NCBI RefSeq assembly: GCF_004337475.1
Contig: NZ_SJZJ01000028.1
Span: 1 to 41,824 of the forward strand
Length of the DNA stretch: 41,824 nt
Direction of reading: 5' to 3'
Source: Nocardioides jejuensis
GTDB lineage: Bacteria; Actinomycetota; Actinomycetes; Propionibacteriales; Nocardioidaceae
A program made the position numbers and the translations under genes. The notes under the pieces were generated by a model, which saw only the letters and a list, made by a program, of their open reading frames with translations, did not search any database and was not told where the DNA came from. How positions within the stretch are numbered: position 1 is the first letter of the stretch; every line of letters starts with the position of its first letter. Below, piece by piece: positions 13,675 through 23,622 of the stretch.

Positions 13675-14301
13675 TCAGTTCTTGGCAGCAACGAGCCGCG
13701 CCGGGTTCGGCACGGACCCGAAGGCTCCGAGGGGCTGCAGCCGGAAGTTGAGGACCCCGCCGACGTCGGCCTTCTTCACGAATCCGTAGGTCCGGCTGTC
13801 GTCGGAGCCGCCCCAGTTGTCGCCGAGCAGCCAGTACGAATCAGCCGGTACGACGACCTCGGTCGCCGCGGTGCCTGCCGTGCCGTCGGCGTTGCAGCAC
13901 GGGGCGATCCGGTCGCCGACCTGCTCGCTCCAGCGCGGGTTCACCACGACGTACGCCGTCGAGGAGCCGGCCGGCATGACCGTGACGACGGGCTTGCCGT
14001 CCTTGAACCGGATCGCGACGGTGTCGCCCGGCAGGCCGATCACGCGCTTCACGACCGGCGTCTTCGCGACCCCGGCACGCGCCTCGACGAGATCGAACCG
14101 CTTCAGGTCGCCGCGCTTCCAGAACTGGACCAGCAGCCGGTCGCCCTGGTGGACCGTCGGCTCCATCGAGTGGCCCTTCACGTGCACCGAGAAGGCGAGG
14201 GCGGCCACGATCCCCAGCAGGGCAAGGAGAAACGAGACCAGGGCGGCCCAGCCGACGACGTGGGTGGCCGAGCCGCGCTCGTCGCGAAGAGGGCGCTTCA
14301 T
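13675..14301 (-). CDS. lepB: signal peptidase I
   Basis: A 208-residue type I signal peptidase, the membrane serine protease that releases exported proteins. One N-terminal membrane helix (about 17-40) is followed by the catalytic serine, Ser45 in GHSMEPT. The general base is Lys85 in KRVIGLPGDTV. Near the C-terminus is the family box LLGDNWGGSDDSRTYGFV. A Cys-Cys pair (APCCNADG) sits in the insertion between domains. The start ATG at 14301 has GAGGAG about 11 bases ahead. It is divergent from the DUF6230/DUF6114 array, whose products carry export signals, so a link to their processing is plausible but is inference. I cannot tell whether it is the housekeeping copy. Confidence 0.93.
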   Translation of the reverse strand: MKRPLRDERGSATHVVGWAALVSFLLALLGIVAALAFSVHVKGHSMEPTVHQGDRLLVQFWKRGDLKRFDLVEARAGVAKTPVVKRVIGLPGDTVAIRFKDGKPVVTVMPAGSSTAYVVVNPRWSEQVGDRIAPCCNADGTAGTAATEVVVPADSYWLLGDNWGGSDDSRTYGFVKKADVGGVLNFRLQPLGAFGSVPNPARLVAAKN

Positions 14302-14359
14302 GGGGATGTCGGCTCCTCGAGCAAGACGAAAGTAGGGGTTTCCGTGCGACGCAGGTCAC

Positions 14360-14389
14360 TTGGACGGTGCGCGAACTGTGTCGTACGTT
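14360..14389 (+). promoter_or_regulatory. candidate promoter of the DUF6230/DUF6114 array
   Basis: TTGGAC (14360-14365) and TACGTT (14384-14389) are separated by 18 bases and fit an actinobacterial housekeeping promoter (TTGNNN and TANNNT). Initiation near 14396 would leave a leader of about 165 bases before the ATG at 14560. That leader is GC-rich and can fold, for example GGCCGGG with CCCGGTC around TAGGGAG. I could not match it to a known riboswitch class. Confidence 0.4.
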
Positions 14390-14559
14390 ACCCAGAGCAG
14401 CCGAGGTCCGGTTCGTCTGGGGAGAGACGAATGAGCGGATCCGGCCGGGTAGGGAGCCCGGTCGACACCAACGGCTCGGGAGGAAATCGCGACCGCGTGT
14501 GCGGCTGCTGTCACCTGCCTGCGCGAGCGCGTGGGCGGGCATGTTCCTGGGAGGGAAAC

Positions 14560-15216
14560 ATGAAGGAAAAGGGTATGGGTCGCGTGCGGCTCGGCCGCTT
14601 CGCTGCTGTCACGGTGCCTGCCACCGTGGTGTCGGTCGGCCTGGGTGTCGCCATGCTCCAGGGCGCGGTCTCCGCGTCGCTGAGCTCGACGAACCCGTTC
14701 AAGGTGACCGCCGCCTCCGGCAGTGGTTCCGGCGTGGAGCTCTCGCTCCGTGCGGCCCAGGCCGCGGCGTCGCAGTCGGACAGCACGGCTGCTGACAAGC
14801 AGTCCGCGTTCGTCACGCTGACCGACGGCACGGTCAACCAGGTGTGTCTCGCGGCGAACCAGCCGACGGGCCTGCCGATCATTCCGAACATCGGGCTGAA
14901 GATCCAGCTTCCGGGTTCGGTCGCGCTGGGCGACTCCGTCGACCTCAACGCGCAGGGTGTCACCACCGACGCCACGCTGAAGAACGTCAGCGTCGGTGTC
15001 GCGCAGCAGGAGCTGAACCACCAGTCGACCGTCACCAACGGTGCGAACCTGGGCGGCTTCGGCATCGAGTCCGGCCAGTCGGCCGGCGGTGCCGCGGGCG
15101 ACACCAGCAACGTCGCGCTGAACAACGTCGACGCGGACGTCTTCCAGGTCAACCTGGCGTCCATCGGCCTGAGCGGCGTCACGCTCACGCCGACCACCGG
15201 TACGGCAACCTGCTGA
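14560..15216 (+). CDS. DUF6230 family secreted/anchored protein (first copy)
   Basis: A 218-residue protein that I assign to DUF6230, a Streptomyces/Nocardioides family of exported proteins without known function. It has a short basic N-terminus and one hydrophobic segment (about 12-35, FAAVTVPATVVSVGLGVAMLQGAVSA), then a beta-rich region. Family marks are a mid-protein Cys (VNQVCLAANQPTGLPIIPNIGLKIQL) and a Cys as the very last residue (TGTATC), likely a disulfide pair. The frame is open far upstream, but ATG 14560 follows GGGAGGGAAAC and starts just before the signal. It is the first of three DUF6230-like genes here, each differing from the others by much substitution. Confidence 0.82.
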   Translation: MKEKGMGRVRLGRFAAVTVPATVVSVGLGVAMLQGAVSASLSSTNPFKVTAASGSGSGVELSLRAAQAAASQSDSTAADKQSAFVTLTDGTVNQVCLAANQPTGLPIIPNIGLKIQLPGSVALGDSVDLNAQGVTTDATLKNVSVGVAQQELNHQSTVTNGANLGGFGIESGQSAGGAAGDTSNVALNNVDADVFQVNLASIGLSGVTLTPTTGTATC

Positions 15217-15290
15217 TCCGGATCTGACCGCGTCGGCGTCGGGGTTCCGTCAAGCCCCCTTGCGCCCCGGCGCCGGCGTGGTCGCCATCC

Positions 15291-15328
15291 GTCCCCGGGA
15301 GGGGGACACGTCCTTGGGAGGGGACACC
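15291..15328 (+). promoter_or_regulatory. hairpin and duplicated GGGAGGGG site before the first DUF6114 gene
   Basis: GTCCCC (15291-15296) can pair with GGGGAC (15302-15307) around GGGAG. A near-repeat follows, GTCC-N8-GGAC, and contains the actual ribosome-binding site GGGAGGGG (15316-15323). The two purine-rich blocks are almost identical, so one sits sequestered in a hairpin and one is free beside the start codon. Whether this tunes translation is inference. Confidence 0.35.
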
Positions 15329-15793
15329 ATGAACCAGACCCGACCCTCGCGGATCGCGGCGCTCCGGCACGCGACGTACCGCTACCTGAAGACCCGCCCC
15401 ACGGCGGGCAGCCTGATCCTCGCTGCGGGCGCCTACTTCGTGCTCCGGCCCGTGGTGGACAGCACGTTCCAGTTCCTCGCCTACCTCGGCACGGGCGGTG
15501 CCCAGATCTACATCCTCGGTGGCGGCATGCTCGCGGCCGCCCTGGTGGCGTTCTTCGCACCCACGCAGCGGCACTTCCCGGCGCTGATGGCGATGGCGTT
15601 CTCGATCGCGTCGCTGCCGCTTGCCAACCTCGGCGGCTGGCTGATCGGCATGGTGCTCGGCATCGCCGGCAGCGGCATGATCTTCGCCTGGACGCCGTAC
15701 TCCGAGACCCAGCTGGCGAAGATCGAGGAGAAGGGCCAGCGCCGCCTCGACCGCAAGCAGGCCAAGTCGGCGAAGGACCCGGTCGCGGCATGA
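15329..15793 (+). CDS. DUF6114 family membrane protein (first copy)
   Basis: A 154-residue membrane protein of the DUF6114 family, regularly encoded beside DUF6230 genes. A basic N-terminus (MNQTRPSRIAALRHATYRYLKTRP) is followed by four hydrophobic segments: SLILAAGAYFVLRPVV, IYILGGGMLAAALVAFFA, LMAMAFSIASLPLAN and GWLIGMVLGIAGSGMIFAW. A charged cytoplasmic tail (EEKGQRRLDRKQAKSAK) ends it. The Gly-rich last helix, LGGWLIGMVLGIAGSGMIFAW, is the clearest match to the second copy. ATG 15329 follows GGGAGGGG by five bases. Its stop overlaps the next gene as ATGA. The function is unknown. Confidence 0.82.
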   Translation: MNQTRPSRIAALRHATYRYLKTRPTAGSLILAAGAYFVLRPVVDSTFQFLAYLGTGGAQIYILGGGMLAAALVAFFAPTQRHFPALMAMAFSIASLPLANLGGWLIGMVLGIAGSGMIFAWTPYSETQLAKIEEKGQRRLDRKQAKSAKDPVAA

Positions 15794-16554
15794 AGCGCAA
15801 GACCATCCGGATGCGCCTCGCTGACGCCGTACGCCGGCGGCGCGAGGCTGCGGCCGCCCGGCTGCGGGGTCTTCGCGACACCTCCGACGCGATGCTCGTG
15901 CGCGCCGAGGAAGGCCCGCGCCGCGGCACGCGCAAGCAGTCGGCGGCGCTCGCCCTGACGGCGTTCGCCGGCCTGGCCGGCATGTTCGTGGCGGTGAGCC
16001 AGGACGTGCTCGCGGTGAACTTCACGACCGCCAACACGGCGTACAAGGTCTACACGGACAAGGTCTCCGGCCTGAACGCCGCCGGCTACATCAACGTCCA
16101 GGACCTCTATGGCGCGACCGACAAGGCCGTGGCGCAGCTCGGTTTCAAGACCGCCACCCTCAACGGCCTGTGCGCGATCGCGAAGCAGAACCTGCCCGTG
16201 CTCGGCGACGTCTCGCTGCTGGTGACGGCTGGTGAGCCCGTCGACGGCACGCTCACCAACCCGGCCGGCCAGGCGATCAACGCCCAGCAGCTCTATCTCT
16301 CCTCGGACAACCTCTCGGGCACCGGCGACCAGATCGCCAAGCTCACGCTCGGGCAGTCCGCGGACACTCTGATGATGGACACCGTGCCCTTCTCCGGCAC
16401 GCCCGGTGCCTTCGGCCTGCAGGCCCAGACCCTCAACGTCTCCAACCTCGACGCCGACTCCTACGGCATCGACCTGCAGGGCCAGATCAACCTGCCCAAC
16501 CTGAAGATCCGGGTCCTCCCGGGCGCCAAGACGAAGGCGGACTGCGGATCATGA
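15790..16554 (+). CDS. DUF6230 family protein (second copy)
   Basis: A 254-residue DUF6230 protein with an unusually long cytoplasmic N-terminus of about 52 residues, strongly basic and Arg/Ala-rich (RRRREAAAARLRGLRD). One membrane segment follows (about 53-75, ALALTAFAGLAGMFVAVSQDVLA). The exported part carries LNGLCAIAKQNLPVLGDVSLLVTAG, a central SADTLMMDTVPFSGTPGAFGLQAQTLNVSNLDADSYGIDLQGQINLP-like stretch, and a C-terminal Cys three residues from the end. It overlaps both neighbours by four bases (ATGA each), so it is translationally coupled to the two DUF6114 genes. Confidence 0.82.
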   Translation: MKRKTIRMRLADAVRRRREAAAARLRGLRDTSDAMLVRAEEGPRRGTRKQSAALALTAFAGLAGMFVAVSQDVLAVNFTTANTAYKVYTDKVSGLNAAGYINVQDLYGATDKAVAQLGFKTATLNGLCAIAKQNLPVLGDVSLLVTAGEPVDGTLTNPAGQAINAQQLYLSSDNLSGTGDQIAKLTLGQSADTLMMDTVPFSGTPGAFGLQAQTLNVSNLDADSYGIDLQGQINLPNLKIRVLPGAKTKADCGS

Positions 16555-16991
16555 TCGCGTCGACTGACCAGCTCGGCCCCAATCGTCGGATCCCGGGCAC
16601 GGAGGCGGTCCGCTGGTTCCGCGCCTACCGGCGGACGCGTCCCTTCTGGGGTGGGCTCTGGCTCGCCATCGGCGGCCTCGTCGTCATGAAGCTCAACAGC
16701 TACTCGCTCGGCATGGCGCTGACCGGTGGCTTCAACCGCAGCGCCGGCTACATCCTCGGCGGCGCGATGGTGCTCTTCGCGATCGTGGCCTGGGCCTCCC
16801 CGCTCTACGCGCGCCTCGTCGGCTTCCTGGGCGTGCTCGCGGCGATGGCGGCGTTCGTCGGCTCGAACTTCGGCGGCTTCCTCGTCGGCTCGATCCTCGG
16901 CATCATCGGCGGCTCGATGATCTTCGGCTGGGGCGAGCTGCGTCCCCGTCGTCGGGGAGCGCGACGCGGCGCTGCCGGACCGGAGGCGTGA
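16551..16991 (+). CDS. DUF6114 family membrane protein (second copy)
   Basis: A 146-residue DUF6114 protein. The family start RAYRRTRPFWGGLWLAIGGLVVMKL precedes four hydrophobic segments and the clear Gly-rich end SNFGGFLVGSILGIIGGSMIFGWGEL. A short basic tail (RPRRRGARRGAAGPEA) closes it. It is related to the first copy (15329-15793) but is much closer to the Streptomyces-type family pattern as I recall it. The start and stop overlap the adjacent genes by four bases each (ATGA and GTGA). Confidence 0.87.
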   Translation: MIASTDQLGPNRRIPGTEAVRWFRAYRRTRPFWGGLWLAIGGLVVMKLNSYSLGMALTGGFNRSAGYILGGAMVLFAIVAWASPLYARLVGFLGVLAAMAAFVGSNFGGFLVGSILGIIGGSMIFGWGELRPRRRGARRGAAGPEA

Positions 16992-17725
16992 CCGGTACGA
17001 CGCGACGGTGGCAGCGTGCGTGGGTCTTCCTCGCGGTGCTGGCTGTCGTCGTGACCCTCGGGCTCTGGCCGGACTCGCCCCGCGAGGCCGCGCACGCGGC
17101 GCAGGCGTGCGGCGCGGGCGACGCCAACCGGGCGACGCTGACCACCAAGGGCGGCGTGACGCTGCACCCGTGCCTGTCGAAGGTCACCACGGTCATGAAC
17201 ATCCCGCGGACCCAGACCTCGAGCCTCGGCTGCGGCACGCTCTTCCTCCAGCCGTGCTACCAGACCAAGTGGCAGATCACCGCGGTCAGCAAGACCAGCG
17301 GCCAGACCCTCAAGTACGCCGACGGCTCGACCGAGTCGGGTCTCTACCGGCTCACCTTCCAGCAGTTCCAGGTCAGCAGCTCCGCAACGCTGTCGACGAC
17401 GGGCGGCGCGGGCTACACGACCACCCTCGCGCCGGACTCTGCTGCGAAGCTGGGCAACGCGAGCGGTCAGACGATCTACACCGACCTCTGGGTGACGGCC
17501 GACAGCACGATCAACCTGAGCTTCCTCACCTTCAGCTGCAACGACAACGTCCGTCCGGACAACGGGTTGTGGACCCTCGCCGACCTCTTCATCGATGTGA
17601 GCGCAGGCGGCTGCGGGATGAACCTCAAGATCCGGTACGCCGTCACCACCTCGTCCGGCGCGAACGGCGAGATCAGCGGTGCCTACTCGGTCAACCTCCC
17701 CAACACCCTGCTGACGGTGTCGTGA
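16988..17725 (+). CDS. secreted six-cysteine protein of unknown family
   Basis: A 245-residue protein with a basic N-terminus (MTGTTRRWQRAW), a hydrophobic core (VFLAVLAVVVTLGLW) and a likely cleavage near AHAAQA, about residue 38. The mature part is Ser/Thr-rich and beta-like. It has six cysteines (ACG, HPC, LGCG, QPC, FSC, GGCG), which would allow three disulfides. I recognise no family. It is not an obvious DUF6230 member: it lacks the GLC...LPVLGDV core. It begins at GTG 16988 overlapping the previous stop, and its own stop shares one base with the next ATG, so it is locked into the same array. Confidence 0.78.
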   Translation: MTGTTRRWQRAWVFLAVLAVVVTLGLWPDSPREAAHAAQACGAGDANRATLTTKGGVTLHPCLSKVTTVMNIPRTQTSSLGCGTLFLQPCYQTKWQITAVSKTSGQTLKYADGSTESGLYRLTFQQFQVSSSATLSTTGGAGYTTTLAPDSAAKLGNASGQTIYTDLWVTADSTINLSFLTFSCNDNVRPDNGLWTLADLFIDVSAGGCGMNLKIRYAVTTSSGANGEISGAYSVNLPNTLLTVS

Positions 17726-18426
17726 TGCGGGCGCGGGCGGCCGATGCGGCGGCGTACGGGACGAGGTGGCGGCAGACCGCGCCGCTGCTGCTGCTGGCGT
17801 TCCTGATGATGGCGGCAGCCCTGACGCTCCTGCGGCAGAACGTCCTGGCGGCCGTGGTGACCTACCAGGGGAGCACCGCGAAGTTCAGCAGCGGGCGGGT
17901 GACCGGCCAGGACGTCGGCTTCGGCATGGCCCAGGTCAACGTGGCCGGTGCCGGGACGAAGACGGTGCTCGCGGCGGGCTTCGCGACCGGAACCCTGGAC
18001 GGGCTGTGCGTGTCCCAGGTGCAGACGCTCCCCGTCATCGGTGACGTCGTGATCAAGCTGACGTCGGGTGACGGCAACAGCTCGACGCGCGAGATCGAGG
18101 CGACCAACGTGCAGCTCGACATCACCCAGCTGCGTGGCTCGGGCACCGGCATCAACCTCGACGGCCGGGTGCAGATCGGCATGGCCAGCCAGGACATCAC
18201 CACCCTGGCCGGCGTCGACAACCCGCTCTCTGCCCCGACGGGGACGGGCTGGTGGGGGATCGACGCGACGGCCGGCGACATCTTCAGTGCCAAGGGCTAT
18301 CTGTACGACGCCGAGATCGGTGGACCGATGACCCTGCCCGGGCTCCGGATCAGCGTCACCCCGAAGTCTGCCGGCGGCACCGAGTGCTGGAGCACGCCGG
18401 GCGACGCGACGCCCCTTCCGCACTGA
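17725..18426 (+). CDS. DUF6230-like anchored protein (third copy)
   Basis: A 233-residue DUF6230-like protein. After a short N-terminus comes one membrane segment (about 19-42, PLLLLAFLMMAAALTLLRQNVLAAVV). The exported part has the family core LDGLCVSQVQTLPVIGDVVIKLTSGDG, then IEATNVQLDITQLRGSGTGINLDGRVQIGMA and a late Cys (GTECWS). A Trp-rich insertion (GTGWWGIDATAGDIFSAKGYLYD) is not in the other two copies. ATG 17725 is chosen because it overlaps the previous stop (TGATG) and begins just before the anchor; the frame itself is open much further up. It closes the array. No clear terminator follows, only a weak stem near 18430. Confidence 0.8.
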   Translation: MRARAADAAAYGTRWRQTAPLLLLAFLMMAAALTLLRQNVLAAVVTYQGSTAKFSSGRVTGQDVGFGMAQVNVAGAGTKTVLAAGFATGTLDGLCVSQVQTLPVIGDVVIKLTSGDGNSSTREIEATNVQLDITQLRGSGTGINLDGRVQIGMASQDITTLAGVDNPLSAPTGTGWWGIDATAGDIFSAKGYLYDAEIGGPMTLPGLRISVTPKSAGGTECWSTPGDATPLPH

Positions 18427-18503
18427 TAACGGCAGGTCACCGTCGGGGAGTGTCTCTTTCCGCCCGATATCCGGATGCGTATCGGTGGGCGGGTGTCAGC
18501 CGC

Positions 18504-18509
18504 TACCCT
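18504..18509 (+). promoter_or_regulatory. candidate -10 element before the DUF445 gene
   Basis: TACCCT (18504-18509) fits the actinobacterial TANNNT box and lies 65-70 bases before the start. I see no convincing -35. Downstream in the leader, CAGGGC (18530-18535) can pair with GCCCTG (18544-18549). The interval 18427-18573 separates the DUF6230 array from this gene and is otherwise featureless. Confidence 0.3.
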
Positions 18510-18573
18510 CAGCCCAGTGACGGAAACCACAGGGCAGTCGACAGCCCTGGACGTCAGGGGCTAGGTGGTAATT

Positions 18574-19920
18574 GTGTCGCTCGAAGGCTTCTGGGACTGG
18601 CTGTCCCAGCGTGACTGGCTGCTGAGCCATCTCAACACTCCGATGGAGTGGTTCGCCTTCGCGTCCATCCCGTTGTTCACGGCGGTGATCGGCTGGCTGA
18701 TCAACTGGACCGGCCTGATCATGCTCTTCTACCCGGTCAACTTCCACGGGTTCAAGATCCCGGGCATGCAGGAGATCGCGCGCCTGCTCCCGCACAAGCT
18801 GCAGGAAGTCCCCGGCATCCTGCAGGGCGGACTCGGCTGGCAGGGCATCGTCCCCGCGCGTGCCGCGAAGATGGGCTCGATCGCCGTCGACAAGGCGATC
18901 GCCAAGCTCGGCACGCCCGCGGAGTTCTACCAGCAGCTCGAGCCGGAGAAGATCGCCGAGCACATCGTCACGATGTTCGAGCAGGACATCCCGACGATCG
19001 TCGACAACGTCATGCGGGAGAACAACCCGGCGTTCTGGCGCGACCTGCCGGCGGCCGGCAAGCGCGCGATCATCGCCCGCGTGCAGTCGCAGCTGCCGAC
19101 CGTCGTGGCCTCGATCACGGACGAGATCGGCATCCACATCGACCAGCTGCTCGACCCGAAGATCATGGTCATCGACCACTTCCGGAAGAACCCCGGCCTG
19201 GTCATCAAGGTCTTCAAGGACATCGGTCAGCGCGAGCTGAACCTGATGGTCGCGTTCGGCTTCATCTTCGGCTTCGCGCTCGGCGTCCCGGTCGCCTTCA
19301 TCGACCACTGGTTCCACACGTGGTGGATGCTGCCGGTCCTCGGCGTCGGCGTCGGATGGATCACCAACGCCCTCGGCATGTGGCTGATCTTCGAGCCGAC
19401 GGAGCCGAAGCGCTACTTCGGCATCAAGTTCCACGGCCTCTTCCTGCGCCGTCAGGACCAGGCCGCCGAGGTCTACGCGACGATCATCGCGGACGACGTC
19501 ATCACCCTCGAGCGCATCGGCGACTTCCTCATGGACGGCCCCCGCGGCGACCGCACCCGTCAGATGCTCGCCACCGCGATGATGCCGGCCATCGACCGCG
19601 CTGCCGGCCCGGTCCGCGGTGCTGCGCGCATCGCGATCGGCGGGCGGGCCTACGACTCGATCAAGGCGGGCTTCGCCGCCGAGGCCGTCGGCCGCACGAT
19701 CACGCCGTTCAAGGACCCCGAGTTCTCCCGTCAGCAGTCGGGCAAGATCCGCACGCTGATCGCCGCCCGCACCAAGGAGCTCCCCCCGCGGGACTTCGTC
19801 GAGATGATGCGCTCGGCCATCAAGGAAGACGAGTGGATGCTCTACGCTCATGGCGCGATCATGGGCGCCGCGGGCGGCCTGATCCACTACGGGATCTTCG
19901 TCGGATTGGGTGCCTCGTGA
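18574..19920 (+). CDS. DUF445 family membrane protein
   Basis: A 448-residue protein of DUF445, a widespread family of membrane proteins without known function. The family's internal duplication is visible. A hydrophobic segment ending GWLINWTGLIMLFYPVNFHGFKIPG (about 30-65) reappears as GWITNALGMWLIFEPTEPKRYFGIKFHG (about 265-292). Each is followed by an amphipathic helical region. Another membrane helix near the C-terminus reads AHGAIMGAAGGLIHYGIFVGLG. GTG 18574 has AGGTGG six bases ahead; the GTG at 18565 is an alternative. The stop overlaps the start of the Abi-alpha gene as GTGA, so the two are co-translated and may act together. Confidence 0.88.
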   Translation: MSLEGFWDWLSQRDWLLSHLNTPMEWFAFASIPLFTAVIGWLINWTGLIMLFYPVNFHGFKIPGMQEIARLLPHKLQEVPGILQGGLGWQGIVPARAAKMGSIAVDKAIAKLGTPAEFYQQLEPEKIAEHIVTMFEQDIPTIVDNVMRENNPAFWRDLPAAGKRAIIARVQSQLPTVVASITDEIGIHIDQLLDPKIMVIDHFRKNPGLVIKVFKDIGQRELNLMVAFGFIFGFALGVPVAFIDHWFHTWWMLPVLGVGVGWITNALGMWLIFEPTEPKRYFGIKFHGLFLRRQDQAAEVYATIIADDVITLERIGDFLMDGPRGDRTRQMLATAMMPAIDRAAGPVRGAARIAIGGRAYDSIKAGFAAEAVGRTITPFKDPEFSRQQSGKIRTLIAARTKELPPRDFVEMMRSAIKEDEWMLYAHGAIMGAAGGLIHYGIFVGLGAS

Positions 19921-20813
19921 GCAACAACCTTCCTGAGCGGGCGCCGTCCAGCGAGCTGGTCAGCCCGAAGATCGACGCCCTTCCGGGTCTGGTCCGCCTC
20001 GCCGCCACGTCCTGGCTCCGCACCGCGGAGTGGAGCGTCGTCGCGGGTGTGCGCACCACGCGCAAGGTGCTCTCCGTCGCGACGAATCCCGCCAGCGCCC
20101 TCGACCTCGTCGCCGGTGTTGCCCAGGCCGGCTCGATCTTCGGCGACGTGGCCAAGGCCGTCGGCAGCGGCGTCTCGCTGCCGCAGGCCGTGATCCAGGT
20201 CAGCGCGTCCCTCGGCTCCTCCAACGGCTCCGCGCCCGCGCTCGCCCCGGCCGCTGCGTCGGCTCGCCGCGAGCTCGAGATGCAGGCCTCCCTGCGTGAG
20301 CAGGGGCAGGCGCTCCTGGCCCGCTCGCGCGACGTGTGGAACAACGAGCAGGGCCACCCGGCGTACGCCCGGATCCTGTCGGAGATGGCGCCCGACGAGG
20401 GCCGCATCCTCCTGCTCCTGCTGCGGGGTGGCCCGCAGCCGGCGGTCGACGTCCGCACGGGCGGCGCCATCGGCATGGTGAGCTCACAGCTGGTCGCGCC
20501 GGGCCTCAACATGATCGGTCCGCGCGCCGGCACGCGCTACCTCGACCAGGTGCCGTCGTACCTCAACAACCTGTTCCGCCTCGGCCTGATCTGGTTCTCC
20601 CGCGAGCAGCTCCGCGACCCGCTCGAGTACCAGGTCGTCGAGGCGCAGCCCGACGTCCTGGCTGCGATGCACTCGGTGCGCTCGCACAAGGTGGTCCGTC
20701 GTTCGATCCACCTGACGCCGTTCGGTGAGGACTTCTGCCGCACCTGCCTGCTCGAGCCCAACGAGGACCTCTCGAAGCTCCCCGAGCACCAGGCGCCGCA
20801 AGACCTCGACTGA
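19917..20813 (+). CDS. Abi-alpha (DUF4393) family protein
   Basis: A 298-residue protein whose C-terminal half matches my memory of the Abi-alpha/DUF4393 family, named for resemblance to abortive-infection proteins. Marks are HPAYARILSEMAPDEGRILLLLLRGGPQP, the hydrophobic LFRLGLIWFSREQLRDPLEYQVVEAQP, and the end LTPFGEDFCRTCLLEP. The N-terminal part is helical (LATNPASALDLVAGVAQAGSIFGDVAKAV-like) with no clear membrane helix. It starts at GTG 19917, overlapping the DUF445 stop by four bases. Phage-defence activity is not established for this protein; the coupling to a membrane protein is suggestive only. A strong palindrome ends the unit. Confidence 0.78.
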   Translation: MSNNLPERAPSSELVSPKIDALPGLVRLAATSWLRTAEWSVVAGVRTTRKVLSVATNPASALDLVAGVAQAGSIFGDVAKAVGSGVSLPQAVIQVSASLGSSNGSAPALAPAAASARRELEMQASLREQGQALLARSRDVWNNEQGHPAYARILSEMAPDEGRILLLLLRGGPQPAVDVRTGGAIGMVSSQLVAPGLNMIGPRAGTRYLDQVPSYLNNLFRLGLIWFSREQLRDPLEYQVVEAQPDVLAAMHSVRSHKVVRRSIHLTPFGEDFCRTCLLEPNEDLSKLPEHQAPQDLD

Positions 20814-20837
20814 CGCCCGCAGGGCATCACCGTCACG

Positions 20838-20875
20838 CCGAGAGGGCTGGTACGTCGACGTACCTGCCCTCTCGG
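20838..20875 (+). terminator. 38-base palindromic hairpin after the Abi-alpha gene
   Basis: CCGAGAGGGC (20838-20847) pairs with GCCCTCTCGG (20866-20875). Inside, GGTACGTC pairs with GACGTACC, with only one T-T mismatch between the two helices. It starts 24 bases after the stop and is the clearest terminator before the clpB regulatory region. Confidence 0.85.
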
Positions 20876-20904
20876 TGTTCTCGGGACTCTCGGGAAATTC
20901 TCAA

Positions 20905-20927
20905 AGTTGAGTGGAATGCACTCAACT
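20905..20927. promoter_or_regulatory. HAIR element (HspR operator) upstream of clpB
   Basis: The perfect inverted repeat AGTTGAGT-N7-ACTCAACT (arms 20905-20912 and 20920-20927) has the same half-site and spacer as the dnaK operator. It lies 89 bases before the clpB ATG. ClpB is a known HspR target in Mycobacterium and Streptomyces. The -10/-35 boxes are not certain; TTGTGC (20967) and GGTAGT (20991) are one weak option. Confidence 0.93.
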
Positions 20928-21016
20928 CTTGCTCTGTTGGGAATGATGACGTCCGGCCCTGTCGCCTTGTGCGCGTAACCGGACATGATCGGTAGTCACG
21001 ACCCCAAGGAGCACCC

Positions 21017-23620
<2,604 letters not shown>

Positions 23621-23622
23621 GC

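Noticed and set aside
12991..14559. Upstream extension of the first DUF6230 frame
   Set aside because: It runs antisense through signal peptidase I and its neighbour; the ATG at 14560 has a strong ribosome site and begins just before the export signal.
14390..14559. ydaO-type cyclic di-AMP riboswitch
   Set aside because: Some blocks look similar (GTAGGG, GGGAGGAA), but their order is wrong and the GGGGTGAATC and CAGCTAACC blocks are missing. Left as an unassigned leader.
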